In this document: positions 16,845-25,516 of the stretch, in pieces | Layout of the letters: each line of letters starts with the position of its first letter | How positions within the stretch are numbered: position 1 is the stretch's first letter | The notes under the pieces: model-generated | The model's database searches: none | What the model was told of the DNA's origin: nothing | Seen by the model: only the letters and a program-made list of their open reading frames with translations | Assembly: GCF_003003035.1 (NCBI RefSeq) | Contig: NZ_PVTS01000016.1 | Span: forward strand, 55,747 to 119,746 | Direction of reading: 5' to 3' | Length of the DNA: 64,000 nt | Source: Marinilabilia salmonicolor | GTDB lineage: Bacteria; Bacteroidota; Bacteroidia; Bacteroidales; Marinilabiliaceae | Translations under genes and position numbers: made by a program

Positions 16845-18137
16845 CTAAAACAGGTCTTTCAGGACTTTCTTCACATCCTCAATATCGGGTTCGATATCAA
16901 AAACATAATCCGGTTTCAGGTATTCCACTTCCTTTTCCCGTTTAAAGAGTTCTTCACCTCCACCGGTAATGTTGAGCATTACGATATCATCCTGGGGAAC
17001 CGTTCCCTTTTCCACTTCTTTAATAAGTGTTGCCGTGGCAATACCTGCCGCCGGATGGATATCACAGCCTTCCAGTTCTTCGAAGAGCGCTGCAGCCTTA
17101 CGACCTTCCTCATTTGAGGCCACCAAAACTTCGCCCGAAGTATCTTTTAAAGCATCGTACAAACCACCAAAAATAGGATAAGGAGGTTTACGATTTGACA
17201 ACACTTTGGCATCCATATCTTCTACCTGCCTGCGGGCTTCATCATTATCAAATTCAAGCATCTGGCGGGAATCGGCCTTCCATGCATCATAGATGGGCGT
17301 AAACGGAGCGTTTTGTGCCACACGGAGTTTCATAATATTGGTTCCAAACCGTCCATCCACCATCAGTCGCTGATTGGCTTCCCAGGCGGCAATGGCACCG
17401 GTTCCACTTCCAACAGCCTGAAAATAATGATCTGGAATGTGTCCGATAAAAGTGGCAGCTGAAAGAACAGTGGTTCCCATACCATCGCGACGGGCCACAT
17501 TCTTTGCACCACCTTCAGCAAAAAATCCGGGAAGATCGCAAATCATATTGGAAAGATGAATGGCATCGAAATAATCACTTCCGGAGCGGGTACTCACCAG
17601 CTTTACATTGCTTTTGATGGGCCGGTCGAACCACATAGCGCTGAGGTTGTCTTCAGGGACACACAGCAAAAGTTTTATATCATTATCGGAACAAACCCTG
17701 GCAAATGCACGTGCCGTATTTCCGGCTGATGCAACCACCAAAACACCCTCTGTATCGGCAGTAAGTCTTCCTCCAACAGAATAGGCTTCGGTCTCCTTAA
17801 ACGAACAGGTCGGCATGAACGCCCCTTTTTCGGGCCAGTATCCGCTAAAAGTAATGTAAAGATTATTCAACCCCAGATGTTTGGCCAATCCCTCACTCTT
17901 GTAGGTTACAGGAGGTGCGGACCCCTGAAGCATGTGATTGACAGGCAACCAGTCAGCAAACTTGAATAAACCCAAAGATTCGTCTTTCAGATTTAGCTGA
18001 ACCTCCTCATATACAGCCCTAATCAAAGAGGGATCATCCTCTCCCGGAGCATCAAGTGTCCAACCTTTATCAACAAATTCTTGTCCTGTTTTAACAGATT
18101 GCAGTAAATACTGAGTAGGAACAAATTGTGAAGCCAT
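16845..18137 (-). CDS. Cysteate synthase (PLP-dependent)
   Basis: A 430-residue fold-type-II PLP enzyme of the threonine-synthase-like group. Long segments match archaeal cysteate synthase as I remember it: LYITFSGYWPEKGAF, CSFKETEAYS (PLP Lys114), VVASAGNTARAFA, GMGTTVLSAATFIG and HYFQAVGSGTGAIAAWEA. The archaeal enzyme makes L-cysteate from O-phosphoserine and sulfite for coenzyme M; in Bacteroidota the same family supplies cysteate for sulfonolipids (capnoids). The N-terminal Cys pairs of the archaeal protein are replaced here (LLQSVKTGQEF), so that metal site appears lost. It is monocistronic, with its own terminator, just beyond the cobalamin cluster. Ordinary threonine synthase is less likely. 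Confidence 0.85.
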   Translation of the reverse strand: MASQFVPTQYLLQSVKTGQEFVDKGWTLDAPGEDDPSLIRAVYEEVQLNLKDESLGLFKFADWLPVNHMLQGSAPPVTYKSEGLAKHLGLNNLYITFSGYWPEKGAFMPTCSFKETEAYSVGGRLTADTEGVLVVASAGNTARAFARVCSDNDIKLLLCVPEDNLSAMWFDRPIKSNVKLVSTRSGSDYFDAIHLSNMICDLPGFFAEGGAKNVARRDGMGTTVLSAATFIGHIPDHYFQAVGSGTGAIAAWEANQRLMVDGRFGTNIMKLRVAQNAPFTPIYDAWKADSRQMLEFDNDEARRQVEDMDAKVLSNRKPPYPIFGGLYDALKDTSGEVLVASNEEGRKAAALFEELEGCDIHPAAGIATATLIKEVEKGTVPQDDIVMLNITGGGEELFKREKEVEYLKPDYVFDIEPDIEDVKKVLKDLF

Positions 18138-18208
18138 TTCTTTTAAGTATTAATTTTCGCGGTGCAAAAATAAAAGAATTAAAGGACTTATCCTTGTCCG
18201 GAACACAA

Positions 18209-20062
18209 TTAATGCGCTGAACCGCTGCTACACTCAATCTTAATCCGGCTTCCCTTTCCTGTCAGCATTACAAATCTAAAAAGAACATCTTCCGGAATCA
18301 AAGGTTTGCAAACTTCAAAACATTTTGTGCCAATGGCCTGAAAAAAAAGAGGCGAAACTTGCGGCGGAATTATATCCAAGACAGCATTGGCCATCTTAAC
18401 GGATTCAATTTTATCAATCACATCAGATGTAAATCCACAGTTCCGTGCAATACCTGCCAAAAAATCCGAATCGAAGCGACAATTTTTACTGTGGGTATTC
18501 AAATTCCCGGCAGCCAGCTTGGTACTTTTCGCGAACATCAAAGCCAAAGTGATTTTTTCAGCGCCCTCTTCCACCGCCAGCCTAATGGTATCTCCAATCA
18601 GATTTCCAAAATGCACAAAAGCGGTATCCGGCAGGTGAGAAAAATCTGACCGAATCAGGTTTTCGCTTCGCTTTCCGGAAGTCAATACAACTTCACGAAA
18701 ACCGGTTTCCATGGCAACAGCCAACTGAGGACGAATGCTTGCCAGAAAAGCTTCGGATGAAAAAGGGATTACCCGCCCTGATGTTCCAATGATTGAAATG
18801 CCCCCTTCCACTCCGACTCTGGGATTGAAGGTTTTCGCGGCCAGTTTTTCTCCCTCCGGCACAAAAGCTCTCACCTCGAACCCGGTCTCCAGGTCATACT
18901 CTTGTGCGAGATGTCCCAACATTTTGGACACCATTTGACGAGGAACCGGATTAATGGCGGGTTGCCCCACCGGAATCTGTAACCCGGAAAGAGTCACCCT
19001 TCCCACTCCTTTTCCCTGTAAAAATTTCACCCCTGAAGCGGAGCATATTTTCAGTTCACAACCAATTTCATGACCATGAATCACATCGGCATCGTCACCC
19101 GCATCTTTAATCACTATGCAGGAGGCTTTTGAATCTTCAATCTTTCCCGGAAAAACAGGCAACACAACTTCACTTCCATCCGGGAGCATAACAGAAACTT
19201 CATCCGGGAAATCACCAGTCATCAATCCCAGGAAGCAGGCTTTCGCTGCAGCTGTAAGGCAGGTTCCGGTGGTGTATCCCTTTCGGAGAGCCGATTTATC
19301 CTGCATCAGCTCCTTTCGTAGTTGATAAAATCGCTGCAAAAACTCTTTTTGTGAAAATACTTTGTAAGAAAAATCAGGCAATGGAGGACGTCGAACCATC
19401 CAGAGCGGAACCTTCAGCAATGAAGCAGCCTCTATTTTGCTCTGAATAAAGCCCGAAGCACCGCTTTCCTTACTAAGCAAAACCCGGGCTCCGGTTTTCT
19501 TTGCCAGGGCAACAATACTGTCAACATCTTCATCGGGAGCCATCGGAATTACCAAATGTTGAGGAATACCATATTCATTGGCTTTATAGCGGCTCAGGCG
19601 GGTATCCAGAATCCGGAAATAGCATTGCCGGCTTTGCCATACCGCACGAAGCTTTGGAATGGTCTGCACTCCGGTAAGTGCAAGAATATTTTCGAATTCA
19701 CTATTCAGCAAAGCCTCCTCCAAAGAAACAAAGTCATCAAAAAAACGCACATGATTATTGTTCAAGAAGTCAGGGACAGGACGCTCGAAACGAAGGGTTG
19801 TAATATTACATCTGATGGCTGCATTCTGGATATTATGATGCAAATCCACAGCAAAAGGATGAGCTGCATCAATAATGAGCCGAATGCCTTTAGTACTGCA
19901 AAACTTAGCCATCGCATCAGCATCCATAGCCCCGACAATCAATCTACCTCCAACCTTCTGAGAGGTCTGCGCTTTGGTAGAATAATAATAATCCTGTCCG
20001 ATTATACCCAAAAGTCTGGCTGCCTTTCGGCCTTCTGTCGTGCCACCAAATAGTAGAATCAT
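18209..20062 (-). CDS. cbiJD: Fusion CbiJ (precorrin-6A reductase) - CbiD (C1-methyltransferase)
   Basis: A 617-residue fusion of two corrin-ring enzymes. The N-terminal ~245 residues are CbiJ/CobK (MILLFGGTTEGRKAARLL, IIDAAHPFAVDLHHN, VLLSKESGASG), the NADPH reductase of cobalt-precorrin-6A. From about residue 257 it is CbiD (LRKGYTTGTCLTAAAKACF, GGISIIGTSG, VHFGNLIGDTIRLAVEEG), which methylates C1 of cobalt-precorrin-5B. I chose ATG 20062, since the longer frame to 20095 needs TTG and adds residues derived from a CCATGCCCCATGCAC-type intergenic repeat. Last gene of the cobalamin run, 42 bp after the CbiG-CbiF gene. Confidence 0.92.
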   Translation of the reverse strand: MILLFGGTTEGRKAARLLGIIGQDYYYSTKAQTSQKVGGRLIVGAMDADAMAKFCSTKGIRLIIDAAHPFAVDLHHNIQNAAIRCNITTLRFERPVPDFLNNNHVRFFDDFVSLEEALLNSEFENILALTGVQTIPKLRAVWQSRQCYFRILDTRLSRYKANEYGIPQHLVIPMAPDEDVDSIVALAKKTGARVLLSKESGASGFIQSKIEAASLLKVPLWMVRRPPLPDFSYKVFSQKEFLQRFYQLRKELMQDKSALRKGYTTGTCLTAAAKACFLGLMTGDFPDEVSVMLPDGSEVVLPVFPGKIEDSKASCIVIKDAGDDADVIHGHEIGCELKICSASGVKFLQGKGVGRVTLSGLQIPVGQPAINPVPRQMVSKMLGHLAQEYDLETGFEVRAFVPEGEKLAAKTFNPRVGVEGGISIIGTSGRVIPFSSEAFLASIRPQLAVAMETGFREVVLTSGKRSENLIRSDFSHLPDTAFVHFGNLIGDTIRLAVEEGAEKITLALMFAKSTKLAAGNLNTHSKNCRFDSDFLAGIARNCGFTSDVIDKIESVKMANAVLDIIPPQVSPLFFQAIGTKCFEVCKPLIPEDVLFRFVMLTGKGSRIKIECSSGSAH

Positions 20063-20104
20063 AGTTTTCTGCTTTGTGCATGGGGCATGGAGCAATGGGA
20101 AACA

Positions 20105-21901
20105 CTATTCTCCATGCTCTCTGCTCTCGGCCTTAATTCCTTCCCTGAACTCATGTGTAAACGATGGGTCGTACAACTTCGAAAAACCGGAACGATTATC
20201 GATGGCTTTCCCAACTACAATAAGGGTTGTCATCTTCAAGTTATTTTCCTCCACTGTTTGTACAAGTGTATCAAGCGTACACCGATAGATTTTTTCATCC
20301 TTCCAGGTAAGTTTGTAACACACAGCCACGGGCGTTTCGGGCGGATAATGCGTTAACAACTCCTGCTGTACTTTGACAGCTATTGCGGCACTCAGATAAA
20401 TACACATGGTACTTAGCGATTCCGCAAGTTTGTGCAATTGCTCACGTTCCGGCATAAGAGTGCGCCCTTCACCCCGGGTAAGGACAATGGTTTGCACCTC
20501 CTCCGGAATGGTAAACTGAGATTTCAAAGCTGCTGCCGCTGCCTGAAATGAGGAGATACCCGGTGTTATATGATATTGCCATCCCCATTGATCCATAATA
20601 TTCATCTGTTCCTGAATGGCTCCGTAGATACAAGGATCACCGGTATGCAGGCGAACAATTAACAGCCCCCGGTCGTAGAAGCGCTTCATGCTCTTCATTT
20701 GCAGCATCAAATCCATTCCTGCCGAACTTTCCACCACACATCCGGGTTTGGCATAATTGGTCAGCTCCCGTGGCACCAGACTTCCGGCATAAAGAATATA
20801 ATCGGCCGCCTGAAGCATTCGTTTCCCTTTAACTGAGATTAATTCCGGATCGCCCGGTCCCGCCCCTACAATTTCCACAAAACCTTTCCGTTCAAAGCGT
20901 CGATCGATGGCAACAGCATAAGTAAAGTTTTTGTCTGCGACGTGTCCCTTGGTTTTCTCAATCAGCAAATTATTATTAGCCAGATGCATGGCCGAAGCCT
21001 CGGCAACTCCGGCGGAACCGGTCATCTCTCTTACCCGTTCCGATGGATTTGGAACCTTATACTTACTGAGTTCGTCACCAGAAAAATAACGCAACGGAAT
21101 GTTCCACTTTTCACTCAACTTCAGAAAAGCCGGCTCATTTTTTTTCAATTCAACTGTTCCCAGGGATGCCAGGGAAAGCGGGGAAATACCTTTCTGCTGA
21201 AAACCATCCAGCAGCAGTTTCTCAAACTCATCGAAGAGCAAATCCCGCTGACAGCCAATTCCGGCGTGTAGCATGGGGGGGCGATAAAAAATGGCCTTGG
21301 TGCCAAAATCGTAAAGAAACGGCGTGATTGCTATAATTAACTGATAATCATCAGGATTTACCGCCGAACCCTTTAAAAAGAGATCCACATGAGAAGGGAG
21401 TTCAGTTTCCAGAAATAAAGTTCCCTTATCTCTGGCTTCCAACAGTAAAGCTGTTTTCCGGCCATTGACAAAAGCAGCCATCAGTCGGGTGAGATTTCCT
21501 GAACATTCCATTTTCCAGTTAAAGCGGGCCGGCAGAGCATCCAGGGCCCACAACCGGGACGTATCACTAACCGTCGTAATGACGGGCTGAGCACCCATTC
21601 GTTTTGAAAGGCTACATGCAAGCTCATTGGCGCCCCCCAGATGGCCCGAAACCACCGGCTGAACAAATTGTCCGTTGGCATCGATATTTATTACGGCCGG
21701 GTCCGTTTTTTTATCTTTCAGGAAAGGAGCTATTTCGCGAACACAAATGCCCAGGGCACCAATAAATATCAGTGCCTTATTCTCTGCCCATAGCTGATCG
21801 TAATTTTTTGGGGATCGGATTATGGTCGCTTCCAGACCAGCTTCTATCAATCTTTTTGCCAGTCGCTGGCCTTTATCGGAATGGGTGATAATTGTTTGCA
21901 T
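20105..21901 (-). CDS. cbiGF: Fusion CbiG (precorrin-5A hydrolase) - CbiF (C11-methyltransferase)
   Basis: A 598-residue cytoplasmic fusion. Residues 1 to about 335 are CbiG: FIGALGICVREIAPFLKDK, VVSGHLGGANELA and the C-terminal HAGIGCQRD subdomain; CbiG opens the lactone of cobalt-precorrin-5A and releases acetaldehyde. From about 341, VEIVGAGPGDPELISVKG begins an SAM-dependent uroporphyrinogen-type methyltransferase with LYAGSLVP and RLHTGDPCIYGA, the CbiF/CobM signature (C11 methylation of cobalt-precorrin-4). The two steps are consecutive. It lies 4 bp after the CbiE-CbiT gene, so it is co-transcribed. Confidence 0.93.
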   Translation of the reverse strand: MQTIITHSDKGQRLAKRLIEAGLEATIIRSPKNYDQLWAENKALIFIGALGICVREIAPFLKDKKTDPAVINIDANGQFVQPVVSGHLGGANELACSLSKRMGAQPVITTVSDTSRLWALDALPARFNWKMECSGNLTRLMAAFVNGRKTALLLEARDKGTLFLETELPSHVDLFLKGSAVNPDDYQLIIAITPFLYDFGTKAIFYRPPMLHAGIGCQRDLLFDEFEKLLLDGFQQKGISPLSLASLGTVELKKNEPAFLKLSEKWNIPLRYFSGDELSKYKVPNPSERVREMTGSAGVAEASAMHLANNNLLIEKTKGHVADKNFTYAVAIDRRFERKGFVEIVGAGPGDPELISVKGKRMLQAADYILYAGSLVPRELTNYAKPGCVVESSAGMDLMLQMKSMKRFYDRGLLIVRLHTGDPCIYGAIQEQMNIMDQWGWQYHITPGISSFQAAAAALKSQFTIPEEVQTIVLTRGEGRTLMPEREQLHKLAESLSTMCIYLSAAIAVKVQQELLTHYPPETPVAVCYKLTWKDEKIYRCTLDTLVQTVEENNLKMTTLIVVGKAIDNRSGFSKLYDPSFTHEFREGIKAESREHGE

Positions 21902-21905
21902 ATAT

Positions 21906-23090
21906 TTATCTTTTCTTCTCTGCTATCAGAATAGAGATGGGGTTATGATCGTCCACCTGAATTTGTTGTTGTTGTATTATCTCAGATTGATTGTGAGAGC
22001 ACCAGTTCAGAAACCGAGTCCTGCTCTCGCCGGAAACAGAATTAAACCCAATGACACCACCAGTAAGCAGGTATTTGTTTACATCATTCAATACCTCCTC
22101 CATTTTGCCACCATAGCCACCAATAAAAACGGCATCGGGAGCAACCAATTTCTCTTTTTTTGCTTTTAAAAAATCACCGATAATCAAATAAACCCCCGGA
22201 GCCTGAAATTTTCGGGCATTTCGATGAATGATGCCTTCCGATTCGGGACGAATCTCAAAAGCAGTTACCTGCAAATGAGGATGGCTTAATCTGGCTTCAA
22301 TCGACACACTCCCGGTACAAGCACCCACATCCCAAAAACTCTTGCGCTTATGAAGCTGCATCAATGCCAGAGTGGTAATTCTAATCGGCATTTTTGTAAT
22401 CATGCGGGGACGGCCCTCCAAAGGTTCAAAATCCGTTTCGTGAATACCCCCGGACGGAATGGCATTATTGGTTTTTTCCAGAAAAAAGCAATTGGGATGA
22501 CAGAAATCCATTTCCAACACTTCATCCAAATCCAGTGTCAGCACCCGCTCGTTTTCTCCTCCCATTTTTTCACCGTAAAACATTCGGTAATTGGTATATC
22601 CATAAGAAATCATCCTCCTGCCAATTTCAACAGGCGTCTTTTTACGGTCAGTGAGAACAGCCATGCGGCTTGCACCCATAATCAAAGCCTTATCAAAAGC
22701 ACCCCACGGGCGCCCTGTCAGCGATACCACTGGATATTCACCATAGTTAATCCCCAAACGATGAGCCAGTAATTGCAGGGAGTTAAATTGTGGCAGCAAC
22801 TTGATTTCTGCATCCGGGAACACACGTTTTAAGGTATTGCCGATGCCAAAAAACAATGGGTCACCCGAAGCTAAAATCACCCAGTTGCCCTTCTTATTTT
22901 GAATATCTTCAAACAAACCCGACAAAGGCACCACAATAGGACTCCAATGATAGGTCTCCGGCAGGTACTTCTTTACCAATTCATGATGACGATTGCCTCC
23001 GGCAAAAAAATTCGCCGATGCAATGAAGGTTTGCACCTCTTCGGTAAATTCCGGAAGCCTGTCGTTAATGCCAATGATGGTTATCTTCAT
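21906..23090 (-). CDS. cobL: Fusion CbiE-CbiT (precorrin-6Y C5,15-methyltransferase, decarboxylating)
   Basis: A 394-residue CobL-type bifunctional enzyme. The CbiE half (1 to about 215) carries ITIIGIN, AGGNRHHEL and ILASGDPLFFGIGN. The CbiT half (about 235-394) is a Rossmann methyltransferase with ITTLALMQLH and the SAM motif DVGACTGSVSIEA (about 254-266). Together they methylate C5 and C15 and decarboxylate the C12 side chain. It is shorter than some CobL proteins but keeps all core motifs. Its neighbours are the CbiH-CbiC fusion upstream and CbiG-CbiF downstream. Confidence 0.93.
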   Translation of the reverse strand: MKITIIGINDRLPEFTEEVQTFIASANFFAGGNRHHELVKKYLPETYHWSPIVVPLSGLFEDIQNKKGNWVILASGDPLFFGIGNTLKRVFPDAEIKLLPQFNSLQLLAHRLGINYGEYPVVSLTGRPWGAFDKALIMGASRMAVLTDRKKTPVEIGRRMISYGYTNYRMFYGEKMGGENERVLTLDLDEVLEMDFCHPNCFFLEKTNNAIPSGGIHETDFEPLEGRPRMITKMPIRITTLALMQLHKRKSFWDVGACTGSVSIEARLSHPHLQVTAFEIRPESEGIIHRNARKFQAPGVYLIIGDFLKAKKEKLVAPDAVFIGGYGGKMEEVLNDVNKYLLTGGVIGFNSVSGESRTRFLNWCSHNQSEIIQQQQIQVDDHNPISILIAEKKR

Positions 23091-23133
23091 ATTATTTTCT
23101 TTTGTGCTTCAAGAATCTTTGTACTGCTCTCCT

Positions 23134-23184
23134 GGGCGAATAGGAATTCGCTATACCACTCCGGGCGAATAGGAATTCGCCCCA
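23134..23184. repeat. Two direct copies of a hairpin sequence
   Basis: GGGCGAATAGGAATTCGC occurs at 23134 and again at 23163 (29-bp period). Each contains GGCGAAT-AGGA-ATTCGCC-type self-complementarity. They fill the 96-bp gap between two fused cobalamin genes and could be a small REP-like insertion. Confidence 0.55.
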
Positions 23185-23186
23185 CC

Positions 23187-24587
23187 TCACAATCCATCAC
23201 CGGGATGCATCGCCTGGGCATCGTCCCAGCTCAAAATGGCATTGATGATGGTTGCCGCCACATTGCTGCCACCTTTCCGACCATCCACAATAACCGCAGG
23301 AACCTCAGGACATCCGAACTTCAACTGCCATTTGCTTTCACGAACATTAACAAATCCTACCGGAGCCGCGACAACTCCGACGGGTTGAGCCTGCCCGTTT
23401 CTTATGAGCTTTACCAGTTCCATCAATGCAGTAGGCGCATTTCCAAAGGCAAAGAGGGCATCAGGATGCTCCTGCACGGCCAGACGAATACCTGCCTGTG
23501 TACGGGTGATATTTTTATTGGCAGCCAACGTTTTAACGCGGTCATCATCAAGATAGCATTTTACCTCAACGCCCAGTTTATTAAGGGTTTCCCGACGAAT
23601 TCCACGGGTGACCATCGAAACATCGGTGACAATAACCGGAGGTTTCCCGGAATAAAAAACCTTATGCAACCTGGCAACCATATCATTTCGGATTTCGAGC
23701 AAATTGTTCATGCCAAAATCGGCCGTGGTATGAATACAATGCAGGGCCACCCATGTATGATCCAGAGGTTGGTTTTCAACATTCAGGCCCTTTAAAATGG
23801 TGCGAAAACTCTCATTCATAATCTGACGACCGGGTTTGTCCTCCTGCGTTCCTTTCTGATTATAGTAACCACGAGGCGTCACCATGTGATTATTAATCAT
23901 GCGTGTTTGGCTATTGCCTACCATCACCAGGGAAAACATATCCACCATCGAAGCATCCAGTTCTTCAATGGTCAGGAAATTCAATTGCTCATCCTTTCGC
24001 CCCACATTCCGTGCAATACAAACACAAGTCAGAGGAGACCGAAACTGCAAAAAAATGTCCCGGAGCCGCATTAGTTGCCAGAATCGTCCCTTGCTGACAG
24101 GATTGTAAACAGCAGTCACGAAATCAGCCCCGGCAGCTGCCTCAATCCGTTTTTCAATTCGTTCCCAGGGCGTGAGCAAGTCGGACAAAGAAATCGAACA
24201 AAAATCATGTCCCAACGGTGCCCCCATGCGTGCTGCAGCAGTAAACATGGCACTGATACCCGGAACAACTTCAATTTCCACCTCCGATGCACGTTCCTCT
24301 TTCATCTCCCAAAGAAGCGGGGCCATCCCGTAAACTCCTGAATCACCGCTGCTGATAACCGAGACTGTTTTCCCTTTTTCAGCCTCCTTAAAAGCCGATT
24401 TGGCACGATCCCGCTCTTTCTTCATACCTGTGCTGATCGCCTCTTTCCCTTTGGTGAGGTGACCGATGTATTCGAAATAATGGTGGTAGCCAACAATAGT
24501 ATCGGATGCCTTCAAGGCTTCTACTGCCTGGGGAGTCATCTGATTCTGGTCACCGGGACCAATACCTATGGTGTATATTTTGCTCAT
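23187..24587 (-). CDS. cbiHC: Fusion CbiH (C17-methyltransferase) - CbiC (precorrin-8X methylmutase)
   Basis: A 466-residue fusion. The first ~240 residues are CbiH/CobJ (IYTIGIGPGDQNQMTP, GYHHYFEYI, ISSGDSGVYGMA, VVPGISA), which methylates C17 and contracts the ring. From about 262 comes CbiC/CobH: catalytic His286 in HCIHTTADFG, VTDVSMVTRGI, FGNAPTAL and VGVVAAPVGFVNV. I chose the start at MSKIYTIG (24587); the frame can be extended to 24668, but the added residues are hydrophobic and unlike the family. The 86-bp gap upstream to cbiL supports this. These two steps are not consecutive, so the fusion may serve stoichiometry rather than channelling. Confidence 0.92.
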   Translation of the reverse strand: MSKIYTIGIGPGDQNQMTPQAVEALKASDTIVGYHHYFEYIGHLTKGKEAISTGMKKERDRAKSAFKEAEKGKTVSVISSGDSGVYGMAPLLWEMKEERASEVEIEVVPGISAMFTAAARMGAPLGHDFCSISLSDLLTPWERIEKRIEAAAGADFVTAVYNPVSKGRFWQLMRLRDIFLQFRSPLTCVCIARNVGRKDEQLNFLTIEELDASMVDMFSLVMVGNSQTRMINNHMVTPRGYYNQKGTQEDKPGRQIMNESFRTILKGLNVENQPLDHTWVALHCIHTTADFGMNNLLEIRNDMVARLHKVFYSGKPPVIVTDVSMVTRGIRRETLNKLGVEVKCYLDDDRVKTLAANKNITRTQAGIRLAVQEHPDALFAFGNAPTALMELVKLIRNGQAQPVGVVAAPVGFVNVRESKWQLKFGCPEVPAVIVDGRKGGSNVAATIINAILSWDDAQAMHPGDGL

Positions 24588-24673
24588 AAAATAGTATGGT
24601 TGAAGGAGAAAAAGGTAATAGGGTAATATGGTAAAAGATGAAGTACTTTCTATACATTCATCGTTCAACCTTT

Positions 24674-25381
24674 CTACCCTTCCACCATTGTCCCGCTGTA
24701 AAACATTATCACTGAAAAATAAGGAATCTCCCTATCCTTTAAATCCTCCACATTTGAGGTAACAAACTCATCGGTTGTGCCAGCCTTTTCCACATAAAGG
24801 AAAGGACGAGAGCATTGCTTCAGGTGGTGATACCAGCCGGTAAGCACTTTCATTTTCATTACCACCAGCGTGTTGTCAGGATTTTCCTGAAGCATTTGGG
24901 ATATCTGCGCAAAGCTTTTTGGTCGGGCAATAAGATTAAATCCGGCACTACCTTCTACAATTGGCAAATGCCCCAGACTCCCGGCTGCGATAAAAGCAGG
25001 AATCCCTGAAACCACTTTACACTCTACACCATCGGCCTTGGCCATCTTCAACAAATATCCGAAGGTGCTATAGAAAAGCAAGTCGCCCTCATTAACAACG
25101 GCTACTTCCTTACCCTCAACCATAGCTCCCTTCAACATTTGATAAGCCTTCCGGTAAATCTCATCCCGGTTTTTATCCGTCATGGGAATGATTAATGGCC
25201 GAAACTCCGTTCTTATATCCAGCTGCTGTAAGATTTCCAAAGAGAAAGATTTTACCCTCCCTGATTCGGAATACGTGGCCGGATAATAGATCACATCTGC
25301 CTGTTGTAAAGCTTTTAACGCTTTCAGGGTAATCATCTCCGGATCGCCGGGGCCGAGACCTATACCTGTTAGTTTTTTCAT
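24674..25381 (-). CDS. cbiL: Precorrin-2 C20-methyltransferase, CbiL
   Basis: A 235-residue SAM-dependent methyltransferase of the uroporphyrinogen-III-methyltransferase fold: [18 protein letters not shown] (N-terminal signature), [36 protein letters not shown]. The YYPAT segment and length are typical of CbiL/CobI, which adds the C20 methyl group to (cobalt-)precorrin-2. It is the only unfused ring methyltransferase in the cluster. It lies 135 bp after cbiA. Confidence 0.9.
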   Translation of the reverse strand: MKKLTGIGLGPGDPEMITLKALKALQQADVIYYPATYSESGRVKSFSLEILQQLDIRTEFRPLIIPMTDKNRDEIYRKAYQMLKGAMVEGKEVAVVNEGDLLFYSTFGYLLKMAKADGVECKVVSGIPAFIAAGSLGHLPIVEGSAGFNLIARPKSFAQISQMLQENPDNTLVVMKMKVLTGWYHHLKQCSRPFLYVEKAGTTDEFVTSNVEDLKDREIPYFSVIMFYSGTMVEG

Positions 25382-25516
25382 GTTTTTTTAAAGCAAGAGA
25401 TTCTCTTAACCTTCAAACAAGAGACGCTTGTTCAAGCATCTTTACTTGCTCTTATCCTAATCTCTTATGATTACATCAATTTCAATTCCCTTTTTCACCA
25501 TTTGTTCCTTTCATCA

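Noticed and set aside
20063..20095. TTG-started extension of CbiJ-CbiD
   Set aside because: It adds eleven residues encoded by a short intergenic repeat; ATG at 20062 gives the normal family N-terminus.
22899..23795. 298-codon plus-strand frame
   Set aside because: It lies antisense to the CobL and CbiH-CbiC genes, whose frames carry full sets of family motifs.
24588..24668. 27-residue N-terminal extension of CbiH-CbiC
   Set aside because: The extension lies in the intergenic spacer and does not resemble the family; MSKIYTIG is the natural start.
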